Assembly: GCF_012927305.1 (NCBI RefSeq)
Contig: NZ_JABBGH010000003.1
Coordinates: forward strand, 620,001 to 684,000
DNA length: 64,000 bases
Source of the DNA: Hymenobacter polaris
GTDB lineage: Bacteria; Bacteroidota; Bacteroidia; Cytophagales; Hymenobacteraceae
Direction: 5' to 3'
Below, piece after piece: positions 33,771 through 41,823 of this stretch. The translations under genes and the position numbers were made by a program. Below the pieces are notes generated by a model. The model worked only from the letters and a program-made list of their open reading frames with translations, was not told where the DNA came from and searched no databases. Positions within the stretch are counted from its first letter, which is position 1; each line of letters begins with the position of its first letter.

Positions 33771-35858
33771 CTATTGTTGGGGTTGGGAGGCCTTAAACTT
33801 GACTACGAGCAGCGTTTGGTCGTCGTGCAAGGGCTGGCCCAGGCTAAACTGCTGCACATCATTACGGATGTACGCGTTAATGCCTTCGGCAGATTGGTAG
33901 AAGCACTCGCCTAGCATCTCGCGCAGGCGGTTTTCGCCGTACTCGTCGCCGGCCGCGTTGCGCGCTTCCACAATGCCGTCGGTGTAAATGACCATTACGT
34001 CGCCGGGGTTGTAGTCCCAAAACTGGGTTTTGACGTGCTTGCCGTAGTTGTCGTTGCGGATAATGCCCAGCCCTAGGCCCTCGGTGTGGAAATAGCTCAC
34101 CTCCTCCTTAATGGAGTGGTAGTAGAGCGTATGGCAATGCCCGGCCCGTGCAAAGCTGAAGCCGCCGGCCTGATAGTCAATGAGATAAAAGGCAGCCGTA
34201 ATAAACGACGAGCGCTCGAGGCAGTGCGTGAGGGCTTCGTTGGCCTGCACCATAAAGCGGTGCGGGTCGGGGAAGCGCTGCCGGTCGCTTTTGGCCAGCG
34301 GGTTAGGCTGCATCAGGGCGTGGAAAATGCCCTTCATCTGGGCCGTGTGGAAGGCGGCTGTCACACCCTTGCCGCTCACGTCGCCAATGAGCACGGCCAG
34401 CTTCTGGCCCGGCAGGTGCAGAAAGTCGTAAAAGTCGCCGCCTACTTCCTTGGCGGCCTGGGCGTAGGTGCTGATTTCAAACCAGTTGTCGGTAGGTAGC
34501 TGCTTGGGTATTAGGCGCTCCTGCACCAGCGCCGCAATGCGCAGCTCGTCTTGGGTGCGCTGGCTCACCTGCGCCTCGCGCACCAGCTGCAGGTTTTCGA
34601 GGCTGAGGGCGGCCTGGGTAATGAAGGTATGCAGCACACTCAGGTCGTCGGGCTCGAAGCTTTCGGTTTCCATTTTGAGCAGTACGAGCGTGCCAAAGTT
34701 GTGAGGGCCACCGTTGTGCAGCGGCAGCAGCGCCAGCGAGCCGTAGCCAGTCAGCCCTAGGCCCTGCAGCAGCTGCGAGCGCTCCAGGTCGTTGTCGACC
34801 AGCTCGTGGGCGGGGCCGGCGGCGGGGTTGGCCAGGCGGTCGCGCAGCTGCCCGGCGGCGTCAGCGCTCAGCTGGTAGGTGATGGGGGTCACCTCTTCGC
34901 CGTCGGCCTCCGCAAAGTGCGGGTCGAGCCAGGCAGCGTCGGCCTGCAGGGTTTGCACTATCGAGTTTAGCAGGTTCTGGTAAATCTCCTGGGGCGTTTT
35001 GCCGCGCTGAATGACTTGGCTGAGCTGCTGCAGGCTCATAAACTCGGTGCGGCGCTGCTCGTACACGTCGGCCACGGGCAGGTTGAACAACGACACCAAG
35101 AGGCCCGCCACCGCATACACCACCGCAAAGAAGGAAGCCAGCAGCAAAAAGCTTTGCTGGGCCGCCGGCGCCGCGAGGGTTGGGTCGGCCTGCACCTGGC
35201 GCAAGTACAGCAGAAATAACACCAGAAAACCCAGGATGCCGAGCTGCAGCAGGATGGCCTGGGTTTTCTGGCTGGTAGAGAGGTAGGCCACCCAGCGCTG
35301 GTGCCCGCACAAGTAGATGCCGAAGATGCCGATGGCCGCGTACACCACCAGGCGCAGGGGCGGCGGTATCACCCAGGTAGTGAGCTGGAAGAGCAGCAGC
35401 GCCCCTAGCAGCAGCTCAAACACCAGCCACTCGCGCCGCAGCCGCGCGCCGCCCCGAAAGCTCACCAGCGCCCGCCAGGTATAGAGCGTCTGCGAGAGCA
35501 GGCCGATAAAGAGCGCCAGCGCAATGGTGTAGTCCACGGCCCGGTTGGTGTGGGTGTTGGGCTCGAGCCAGGCAATGCCCTCCACCACCAGCAAGCCCGC
35601 CGTGAGGGCCAGCGCCCGCCAAAACAGCTGGCGCAGCGTACCCAAAAAATTGTGCCCCCGCAGCGGCCCGGTTTGGATGCGGGCGAAGATAAACACGCAA
35701 GCTGCGAAGCCGCCCTGCGCCGCCAGCGCCAGCCAGTGCGCCCAATTCACCCCCGGCCCGATGCCCGCGTTGCCTTGGCCTAGGGTGCCCAGCAGCAGCG
35801 CCACCCAAAAAAGGGCCGCAAGTACCAGGAGCCAGGTTGAGCGAGAAAATTTAGGCAT
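33771..35858 (-). CDS. RsbU/SpoIIE-type phosphatase with membrane and GAF domains
   Basis: The phosphatase that would dephosphorylate the STAS partner. The 695-residue product begins with about seven hydrophobic segments (residues 8-265). A GAF domain follows at about 295-440 (QNLLNSIVQTLQADAAWLDP, LALLPLHNGG), then a PP2C/SpoIIE domain at about 455-690 with EVGGDFYDFLHLPG, VLIGDVSGKGVTAAFHTAQM and VMVIYTDGIVEARN carrying the metal-binding Asp residues. The membrane part suggests sensing of an envelope signal. It is the first gene of the partner-switching set. Confidence 0.92.
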   Translation of the reverse strand: MPKFSRSTWLLVLAALFWVALLLGTLGQGNAGIGPGVNWAHWLALAAQGGFAACVFIFARIQTGPLRGHNFLGTLRQLFWRALALTAGLLVVEGIAWLEPNTHTNRAVDYTIALALFIGLLSQTLYTWRALVSFRGGARLRREWLVFELLLGALLLFQLTTWVIPPPLRLVVYAAIGIFGIYLCGHQRWVAYLSTSQKTQAILLQLGILGFLVLFLLYLRQVQADPTLAAPAAQQSFLLLASFFAVVYAVAGLLVSLFNLPVADVYEQRRTEFMSLQQLSQVIQRGKTPQEIYQNLLNSIVQTLQADAAWLDPHFAEADGEEVTPITYQLSADAAGQLRDRLANPAAGPAHELVDNDLERSQLLQGLGLTGYGSLALLPLHNGGPHNFGTLVLLKMETESFEPDDLSVLHTFITQAALSLENLQLVREAQVSQRTQDELRIAALVQERLIPKQLPTDNWFEISTYAQAAKEVGGDFYDFLHLPGQKLAVLIGDVSGKGVTAAFHTAQMKGIFHALMQPNPLAKSDRQRFPDPHRFMVQANEALTHCLERSSFITAAFYLIDYQAGGFSFARAGHCHTLYYHSIKEEVSYFHTEGLGLGIIRNDNYGKHVKTQFWDYNPGDVMVIYTDGIVEARNAAGDEYGENRLREMLGECFYQSAEGINAYIRNDVQQFSLGQPLHDDQTLLVVKFKASQPQQ

Positions 35859-35988
35859 AGAAGCGAAAGCAAAGACGCGGCCGCGCAGCTAGGTTGCATC
35901 CCTGGACTACCACGCGCGGACAAGCCAAGGGCGTAAAAATACGCAAGCCGGCAATTAGGAAACGAATGCCCGGTGCCCCAAGCAAACG

Positions 35989-36047
35989 AAACGCATTTGG
36001 CGGGCTATAAGGGCCAGCCCCGCCCCTATAGCCCGCCAAATGCGTTT
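35989..36047. other. 21-bp perfect hairpin downstream of guaB
   Basis: Arms 35989-36009 and 36027-36047 (aaacgcatttggcggg...) pair perfectly around a GC-rich 17-base loop. It lies 19 bases past the guaB stop (minus strand) and before the divergent phosphatase. A poor T tract follows (CGTTTGCTT), so termination is possible but not certain. Confidence 0.6.
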
Positions 36048-36065
36048 AGGCTGGTGCCCTAGGGC

Positions 36066-37544
36066 CTAGCGGCTCGAATAATTGGGCGCCTCGCGGGTAA
36101 TCTGCACGTCGTGGGGGTGGCTTTCGCGCAAGCCGGCTCCGGTGATGCGCACGAACTGCGCCTGCTGCAGGGCCCCTAGGTCGGCGGCGCCTACGTAGCC
36201 CATGCCCGCGCGCAGGCCGCCCGCCATCTGGTAGAGCACCTCGCTGGCGTCGCCCTTAAAGGGCACGCGGCCCACGATGCCCTCGGGCACCAACTTCTTC
36301 ACGTCGTCCTCGGCATCCTGGAAGTAACGGTCTTTCGAGCCCTCTTCCATCGCCTCGACCGAACCCATGCCGCGGTAGCTCTTGTAGCGGCGGCCTTCGT
36401 AGAGCTGCAGCTCGCCGGGCGCCTCGGTGGTGCCGGCCAGCAGCGAGCCCACCATCACGGCGGCGGCCCCGCCGGCCAGCGCCTTCACAATGTCACCCGA
36501 AAACTTGATGCCGCCATCGGCCACCAGCGTGGCTTCGGTGCCGGCCAGGCCCTTGGCCGCCTCCAGCACGGCCGAGAGCTGCGGCACTCCAATGCCGGCA
36601 ATGATGCGGGTGGTGCAAATGCTGCCCGGCCCCACGCCCACCTTCACTACGTCGGCGCCAGCGTCGGCCAGGGCCCGGGCCCCGGCGGCGGTGGCCACGT
36701 TGCCCGCCATCAAATCCACGTTAGGGTAGACTTCTTTGATGCGGCGCACGGCGTCGAGCACGCCCTGGCTGTGGCCGTGGGCGGTGTCGATGCTCAATAA
36801 GTCTACACCAGCCTCAACCAGCGCGGCGGCGCGGGCCATGAGGTCGGCCGTCACCCCTAGGGCGGCGCCCACGCGCAGGCGGCCCTGCGCATCCTTGCTG
36901 GCATTGGGGGCACGACGGCGCTTGCGAATGTCCTTATAGGTCATCAGCCCGGTGAGGCGGCCGTCGAAATCCACCAGCGGCAGCTTGTCCACCTTGCGGT
37001 CTTGCAGCATGTTTTCGGCCTCGGCGCGGTCGGTGCCGGCGGGGGCCACCACCAGGCGCTCGCGCGGCACCATCACCGTGGTTACCAGCGGGCTCAAGTC
37101 GCGCTCGAAGCGCAGGTCGCGGCTGGTAATGAGGCCCACCAGGCGGCCGTCGGCCTCCACGATGGGCACGCCGCCGATGTGGTGCTTGCGCATCAGGCGG
37201 TTGGCTTCTTCCAGGGTGGCGGTGGGCGGCAGGGTGAAGGGGTCGAGAATAACCGCCGACTCGGAGCGCTTGACGCGGCGCACCTGCTCGGCCTGAGCCT
37301 TCACGCTCATATTCTTATGGATGATGCCGAGGCCACCCTCCTGGGCCATAGCAATGGCCATGTCGGCCTCGGTCACCGTATCCATCGCCGCCGAGAGCAG
37401 CGGCAGGTGCAGCCGAATGCGGGGGGTGAGCTGGGTGCCGGGGTCGCAGTCGCGGGGCAGTACGGCCGAGTAAGCTGGCAGCAGCAGTACGTCGTCGTAG
37501 GTCAGGGCCTCGAAGGCGATTTTGGGGGTGGCGGAGTCGGCCAT
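36066..37544 (-). CDS. guaB: Inosine-5'-monophosphate dehydrogenase
   Basis: IMPDH oxidises IMP to XMP, the committed step of GMP synthesis. The 492-residue product has FEALTYDDVLLLPAYSAVLP at the start and a pair of CBS domains at about 97-215 inserted in the TIM barrel (VVPRERLVVAPAG-type). It has the NAD loop LMAGNVATAAGARAL, the catalytic Cys in VGPGSICTTRIIAG and a YRGMGSVEAME flap. The length and domain arrangement are normal. A TAnnTTTG element lies upstream. Confidence 0.97.
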   Translation of the reverse strand: MADSATPKIAFEALTYDDVLLLPAYSAVLPRDCDPGTQLTPRIRLHLPLLSAAMDTVTEADMAIAMAQEGGLGIIHKNMSVKAQAEQVRRVKRSESAVILDPFTLPPTATLEEANRLMRKHHIGGVPIVEADGRLVGLITSRDLRFERDLSPLVTTVMVPRERLVVAPAGTDRAEAENMLQDRKVDKLPLVDFDGRLTGLMTYKDIRKRRRAPNASKDAQGRLRVGAALGVTADLMARAAALVEAGVDLLSIDTAHGHSQGVLDAVRRIKEVYPNVDLMAGNVATAAGARALADAGADVVKVGVGPGSICTTRIIAGIGVPQLSAVLEAAKGLAGTEATLVADGGIKFSGDIVKALAGGAAAVMVGSLLAGTTEAPGELQLYEGRRYKSYRGMGSVEAMEEGSKDRYFQDAEDDVKKLVPEGIVGRVPFKGDASEVLYQMAGGLRAGMGYVGAADLGALQQAQFVRITGAGLRESHPHDVQITREAPNYSSR

Positions 37545-37579
37545 AGCAAGAGGAGTTTTCAGAAAAACCTATTGCCAGG

Positions 37580-37587
37580 CAAATATA
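37580..37587 (-). promoter_or_regulatory. Candidate -7 element for guaB
   Basis: Minus-strand TATATTTG fits TAnnTTTG 36 bases before the ATG. A TTG lies 17 bases further upstream, slightly closer than usual. Confidence 0.5.
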
Positions 37588-37698
37588 CAGCGCAAAGTCT
37601 CGACCAACCCCCGCATTGTGCCGACGGCGCTCCGCCGCCTGGCACCAAGCTTGCCAATAGCCTAGGGGTACTTTCTTTCTCTTTTCCCGTTCCACGCC

Positions 37699-37881
37699 AT
37701 GCTTACCGTATTGCTGCGCCGGGTGCTGCCGCTGTTGCTGCTGGGCACCCTAGGCCTCAGCTCGTGCGTCACGAGCTACCGCCGCTACCCGCCACCCCCG
37801 CCCCGCGGCTACTACCGCCACGGCTACGGCCGCCCACTGCCACCCCCGCCCCCGCCGCGCCCCGGCCCCTACCGCTACTGA
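37699..37881 (+). CDS. Small Pro/Tyr/Arg-rich lipoprotein
   Basis: This 60-residue product has an Arg-Arg start, a hydrophobic core and a lipobox (LLLLGTLGLSSC, lipid Cys at residue 23), followed by a mature part of only about 37 residues made of Pro runs, Tyr, Arg and Gly (YPPPPPRGYY ... PLPPPPPPRPG). It is probably a tiny outer-membrane-anchored lipoprotein of unknown role. It is GC-rich and isolated between divergent guaB and a terminator. Spurious translation is possible, but the signal and lipobox are convincing. Confidence 0.6.
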   Translation: MLTVLLRRVLPLLLLGTLGLSSCVTSYRRYPPPPPRGYYRHGYGRPLPPPPPPRPGPYRY

Positions 37882-38171
37882 GGCGCGGAGCCTAGCCGCT
37901 AAGCTGCGCCCTAGGGCAGGCTACTATCTGTTGATTGAGCACAAAAAAAGCCTGCGCTAGGTAGCGCGGGCTTTTCCATGAGGTTCCTTTTCCACGAGAA
38001 AACCTGTTATGAGCCAACCAACCCGAAGGGTGCGAGCACCCCTAGGGCCAATTGACCTTACAAAGGAACGAAATAGGTTACAGTACTTGCCCCCTGCACT
38101 AGCCAAACGCGGCTGTAGCGTCGCCGAGCGGGCATCTTGGCTCTCCGAATGACGCCCGCCAACCCGCCCGA
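37882..38171. other. Intergenic stretch without recognisable gene
   Basis: This 290-base gap between the small lipoprotein and the FRG protein holds a CCCTAGGG (about 37909), a terminator hairpin (37948-37975), a small GGGTGC/GCACCC hairpin ending in CCCCTAGGG (about 38026-38045) and no open frame with coding character. The FRG gene converges from the right. Confidence 0.6.
37948..37975 (+). terminator. Terminator after the small lipoprotein
   Basis: AGCCTGCGCT pairs with AGCGCGGGCT (one G-U) around GGT, preceded by seven A and followed by TTTT. Placed about 70 bases after the lipoprotein gene. Confidence 0.65.
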
Positions 38172-39020
38172 TTAGCCCGGCAGTTCGGCGCCGTCGCCGG
38201 TGGCGGGGCGGCCCTGGGCGGCCGAGTAGTGGCGGTGCAGCCAGCGGCTAAGGCCCCCCAGGCCGGGCATGAGTACCCGCTCGGTGATGTTGGCCTGGTC
38301 GAGCTTATCGCGCACCTCCCACTTGAGGCGGGCGGGCAGCCGGATGCGAAAATACAGTTCGGGCCGCTGGGCCAGCCAGTCGTGCAGCAGCGCCTGGGGC
38401 GTGCTCATAAGCGAAAATAGGGCGTACTGGTGCACGATGCGCGCATCAAGTGAGGGCGGCTCCAGAAACAGCACGAACGGCTCGGCTTGCAGCTCTTCGA
38501 GGGTGCCTAGGGTGGGGGCGGCGGGCAGTAGCAGGTCGGAGGTAAACACGTTGGAGCCCTCGCGCTGCAGCACCGCGTGCAGGGGCGGGGGCAGGTACTC
38601 GGCGGCCTTCACGTAGTTCAGCGCCCAAATAATGCCGTCCTGGTGGTAGGCGTGCAGGTCGTCGGTGGCGAAGTGCAGCGCCACGTAGGGCGAGTACGTC
38701 CAGTCGAGCAGGCGGGTGGGCAGGCCGTGGTGCTGGGCCAGGGCCAGCCAGTCCCAAAGGGCGGTGGCGCTGGGCGGGGCCGTCGTGTCGCGCGCATACT
38801 TGCGGAAGTTGCGCAGCAGGTGGTGCTCCAGCTCGTGGTAGTTGCCCCCTAGGCGCTGCAGGCTGGTGGTGAGCCGGTAGCCGAAGCTGCGCATGCCGCG
38901 GTACACAAACGGTGAGCGGTAGCGGCCCAGGCGCGCGTCCCAGGTTTCGCGAAACAGCAAATCCTGCAGGTGCGCCCAGCTTTGGGCCTCGTACTCGTGG
39001 GCATCGGGAGGGGGCAGCAT
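38172..39020 (-). CDS. FRG-domain protein
   Basis: The 282-residue product contains the FRG domain named for its F/YRG motif: here SPFVYRGMRSFGYRLTTSLQ at about residues 37-56, then LLRNFRKYARDTT, LALAQHHGLPTRLLDWTYSP and YVALHFATDDL. The domain's biochemical role is poorly known; it occurs in phage-related, toxin-like and defence-associated proteins. No partner gene is adjacent, and the gene is flanked by a 290-base empty gap and a hairpin repeat, which fits an acquired orphan. Confidence 0.85.
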   Translation of the reverse strand: MLPPPDAHEYEAQSWAHLQDLLFRETWDARLGRYRSPFVYRGMRSFGYRLTTSLQRLGGNYHELEHHLLRNFRKYARDTTAPPSATALWDWLALAQHHGLPTRLLDWTYSPYVALHFATDDLHAYHQDGIIWALNYVKAAEYLPPPLHAVLQREGSNVFTSDLLLPAAPTLGTLEELQAEPFVLFLEPPSLDARIVHQYALFSLMSTPQALLHDWLAQRPELYFRIRLPARLKWEVRDKLDQANITERVLMPGLGGLSRWLHRHYSAAQGRPATGDGAELPG

Positions 39021-39040
39021 AGCGGAATCAGCTTATCAAC

Positions 39041-39129
39041 AAAGAACGTCATGCTGGGCCTACCGAAGCATCTCTACCGAACGTATTGCGCGGGAGAGAG
39101 GCTTCGGCAGGCCCAGCATGACGTTCTTT
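39041..39129. repeat. Hairpin repeat, family 1 copy E
   Basis: Arms 39041-39075 and 39095-39129 (35 bases) pair with few mismatches; the core is AACGTCATGCTGGGCC and GAAGCATCTCT. It lies between the FRG gene and an SDR gene, both on the minus strand. Confidence 0.9.
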
Positions 39130-39155
39130 TGGCTGCCGGTGGATAGCCAGTCAGC

Positions 39156-39998
39156 CTATTTGCCGGCCTCGGGGAAGTCGGCGCCGTTGCCAATCTCGGC
39201 GTACTGCTCGATTTCCTTCTTGATTTCGGTGAACTTGTCCAGCGCGCCCTGCACGGCGGCTTTGCCCAGGGGCAGGTGCAGGGGCGGGTGCTCCATGCGC
39301 ACGAGGTCGAACATGGCCTGGGCGGCGCGCTCGGGGTCACCGGGCTGCTTGCCGCTGTTGCTGGCCATGCCCACCAGGCTCTTGCCTACGGTTTCTTTAT
39401 AATCGGCAATTTGGGGCTCGGTGTAAGTGGCCGAGCGCCCGGCCCAGTCGGTGCGGAAGCCGCTGGGCTCGACGTTGGTAACGTGAATGCCCAGCGGGCC
39501 TACCTGCTTGGCCAGGCTCTCGCCAATGCCTTCGAGGGCAAACTTGCTGCCGTGGTAAATACCCGCCGGCGGAAACGTGGTAAGCCCGCCAATACTAGTG
39601 ACGTTCAGAATATGGCCGCTTTTGCGCGCGCGCAGGTGGGGCAGCACCGCCCGCAGCACGCGCAGGGGACCGAATACGTTGACGTCGAACTGGCGCTGCA
39701 CCTCGGCGTCGTCAATCTCTTCGATGGGGCCCAGCGAGCCGTAGCCGGCGTTGTTCACCACCACGTCGAGGTGACCCAGCTTATCAATGGCCGTGGTCAC
39801 GGCGGCTTTCACCTGGTCTTCGTTGGTCACGTCGGCCACTACGCCCAGGCCGTTGGGCTGGTGGCTTTGGGTGAACTCGTCGGCCTGGTTTTGCTCGCGG
39901 AAAGTGGCGGCTACTTTGTCGCCGTTGCGCAGCGCCAGCTCGGCCAGGTGCTTGCCAAAGCCGGTGCTCACGCCGGTTATAAACCAATTCTTGGTCAT
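39156..39998 (-). CDS. Short-chain dehydrogenase/reductase
   Basis: This 280-residue SDR has the cofactor loop TGVSTGFG at 8-15, NNAG at 82-85, Ser135 in NVTSIGG and the YHGSK pair Tyr148/Lys152. The overall pattern (MTKNWFITGVSTGFGKHLAE) is that of the classical oxidoreductase group often annotated as an SDR for ketone or retinol-type substrates. Substrate unknown. It stands alone between two repeats/gaps. Confidence 0.9.
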   Translation of the reverse strand: MTKNWFITGVSTGFGKHLAELALRNGDKVAATFREQNQADEFTQSHQPNGLGVVADVTNEDQVKAAVTTAIDKLGHLDVVVNNAGYGSLGPIEEIDDAEVQRQFDVNVFGPLRVLRAVLPHLRARKSGHILNVTSIGGLTTFPPAGIYHGSKFALEGIGESLAKQVGPLGIHVTNVEPSGFRTDWAGRSATYTEPQIADYKETVGKSLVGMASNSGKQPGDPERAAQAMFDLVRMEHPPLHLPLGKAAVQGALDKFTEIKKEIEQYAEIGNGADFPEAGK

Positions 39999-40117
39999 GG
40001 GTTGGGAGGAGGAAAAGGAAAGGATATGGGCTAAGACGCACGAGCGCGCCCGAATGTTTAGCCCGCGTGCGGCGGCTAGCCGCGGCGCCCCCCTTGCTTA
40101 CCGGCCCTAAAACCACC

Positions 40118-41413
40118 CTAGGCCACGGCCGCCGGGCGCACGCCCGGCTGGTAGGGGCCGGGCTGGGGCGCGGGCACCTCGGCCAGGGTAGGCGCGCCGG
40201 CCAGCAGCAAAAAAAACAGCCCCGTCACCACGCCAATCTGGGTTTCGAGGGTGTACTCGACCAGGAACGACGCCGTGACGATGGCGTAGATGAGCACCAG
40301 AAGGGCATTGCGCGTGCGGAAGGCCTGCCGCAGCGGGTAGTAAAAGCCCAGCAGCGACACCAGTAGCCCCAGCACGCCGTAGGCCGCCAGGTTGAAAATG
40401 AATTGGTTGTGCGGCAGCAGGTAGTGGTCGCGCGAAATCTGGGGGTACATGTAGCTGTACTGGTCGGCCATGGCCTGGTCGAGCTTCACCTTGCTTACCC
40501 CCAGCAGCGGGTGCTCGCGAATAACGGCGTCGGCCACCTGGTAGGAGTAGTAGCGCGCCGTAACCGAGTAGTTATTCGCGCTTTCTACCGTGTCGAGCTG
40601 GGCCGTGTCGGTGCGCGTGTTCACAATCTTGTTTTGCAAAGTGGGGAACAGCAGCAGGCAGCCACCCCCTAGGGCCAGGGCCACCAGGGTGCTTTGCAGC
40701 ATTAGACGCCAGCGGCCGTAGTGCCCGCCCAGCCACGCCAGCCACAGCGCCCCCGCCCCGTACAGCGTCACCAGCCCGCTGCGCACCGCCAGCAGGTGCT
40801 GGTACAGAAACAGCAGCACCACGCCCGCCAGCACCAGCCGGCGCAAAAGCCGCGGCAGCGGGCTTGCCGTGAGCAAAACCAGGCCCGCCAGCACCGCCAT
40901 GCTCACTAGCAGGCTAAAGCGAATGTGGTCGGGCACGGTCGGCATCACCTGCGACTGCAGGTACAACTGCTCGATTACTTGCTGGTGCCGCAGGTAGTAC
41001 ACGGTGCTGCCCGCCGCCGCCGCCAGGCAGCAGCCCAGCAGCAGCAGCCACAAAAAGCGCAGGTGCCGGGGCTGCCAGGCCGGCAGCAGCAGGAAAGCCC
41101 CCGGCAGCAGCAAAAACGGCGACTCCAGCAGCAAATCCTGCCACAGGGCCGCATCGGTGAGGGCGGTACGCAGCAGCCCGGTACCTAGGTGCACCAGGTA
41201 CACCAGCCCAAAGCACAGCAGGCTGGGCCACTGCGCCCACTGCGCCACGCGCCGCTGCCCGAGGGCATAGCCCACGCTCGTCAGGAACAACCCCGCGATG
41301 CCAATGCTGGGCAGCACTCGCACCCAAGTGGCCGCAAACACTCCTCCGATGATGAGCGCGCACCAAAACACACTCACCTGCCGCACGCGCGCCTCGGAAA
41401 AAAACTGCCACAT
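40118..41413 (-). CDS. O-antigen ligase-like membrane protein
   Basis: A polytopic protein of 431 residues (from MWQFFSEARVRQ; an ATG 11 codons earlier is possible) with about eleven hydrophobic segments. The large loop between residues about 285 and 345 contains LLGVSKVKLDQAMADQYSYM and LLPHNQFIFNLAAYGVLGLL, which fits the Wzy_C/O-antigen ligase pattern with a conserved His before a G-x-x-G helix. The family polymerises or ligates polysaccharide chains on the periplasmic side. Whether this one is a ligase, a Wzy polymerase or an unrelated member cannot be told. It is isolated from polysaccharide genes apart from the GT2 gene at 44.6 kb. Confidence 0.75.
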   Translation of the reverse strand: MWQFFSEARVRQVSVFWCALIIGGVFAATWVRVLPSIGIAGLFLTSVGYALGQRRVAQWAQWPSLLCFGLVYLVHLGTGLLRTALTDAALWQDLLLESPFLLLPGAFLLLPAWQPRHLRFLWLLLLGCCLAAAAGSTVYYLRHQQVIEQLYLQSQVMPTVPDHIRFSLLVSMAVLAGLVLLTASPLPRLLRRLVLAGVVLLFLYQHLLAVRSGLVTLYGAGALWLAWLGGHYGRWRLMLQSTLVALALGGGCLLLFPTLQNKIVNTRTDTAQLDTVESANNYSVTARYYSYQVADAVIREHPLLGVSKVKLDQAMADQYSYMYPQISRDHYLLPHNQFIFNLAAYGVLGLLVSLLGFYYPLRQAFRTRNALLVLIYAIVTASFLVEYTLETQIGVVTGLFFLLLAGAPTLAEVPAPQPGPYQPGVRPAAVA

Positions 41414-41823
41414 GGCCGGGGTCAGAGAAGGCAAAGCTGGCAGCAAGCAAATATCCTAGGGCTACCAGCCCATTCCGTGGCCACAAAGGTAGGGGCGCCA
41501 ACGGGCGGCTCTGCCAACGAGCCCGGCCAAGCCCCAGTGCCCTAGCGGGCTCGCTGCGCAGCCTGGCCACTGCTTAGCCTACCTGCTGGCGCAAAGCAGG
41601 TAGCAACGTGCCCTATCTCGCTGCGCAGGGTCCCGCCCCCGGTTGCTTTAGAGCAGAGAAGCCAGGCGCCTACGGCGCGGCAACGCTTAGGCTCCTTTCA
41701 TTTAAAAAAATGGCGGGGCCTCTCGGCAAAGAAAAGCAACCCGCCTTGCGCGGCAACTAATTTAATACTGCAACGCGCAATTTTGTACTGCCTACTGAAC
41801 TCCTTGTACTACCCTAGGGGTAT
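41414..41823. other. 410-base gap with promoter and repeats but no gene
   Basis: The gap between the O-antigen ligase-like gene and hrpB (both minus strand) holds a TAnnTTTG element (41484-41491), CCTAGG words at about 41455 and 41813, and a CTACCTGCT/AGCAGGTAG hairpin (about 41580-41606). Its second half is lower in GC (about 41690-41800). Only very short open frames exist. Confidence 0.6.
41484..41491 (-). promoter_or_regulatory. Candidate -7 element for the O-antigen ligase-like gene
   Basis: Minus-strand TACCTTTG about 70 bases before the start. The nearest TTG is 23 bases upstream of it, a long spacing. Confidence 0.4.

Noticed and set aside
41700..41760. Small open frame of 16 codons upstream of hrpB
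   Set aside because: Too short, no conserved features and in a region of lower GC and repeats.
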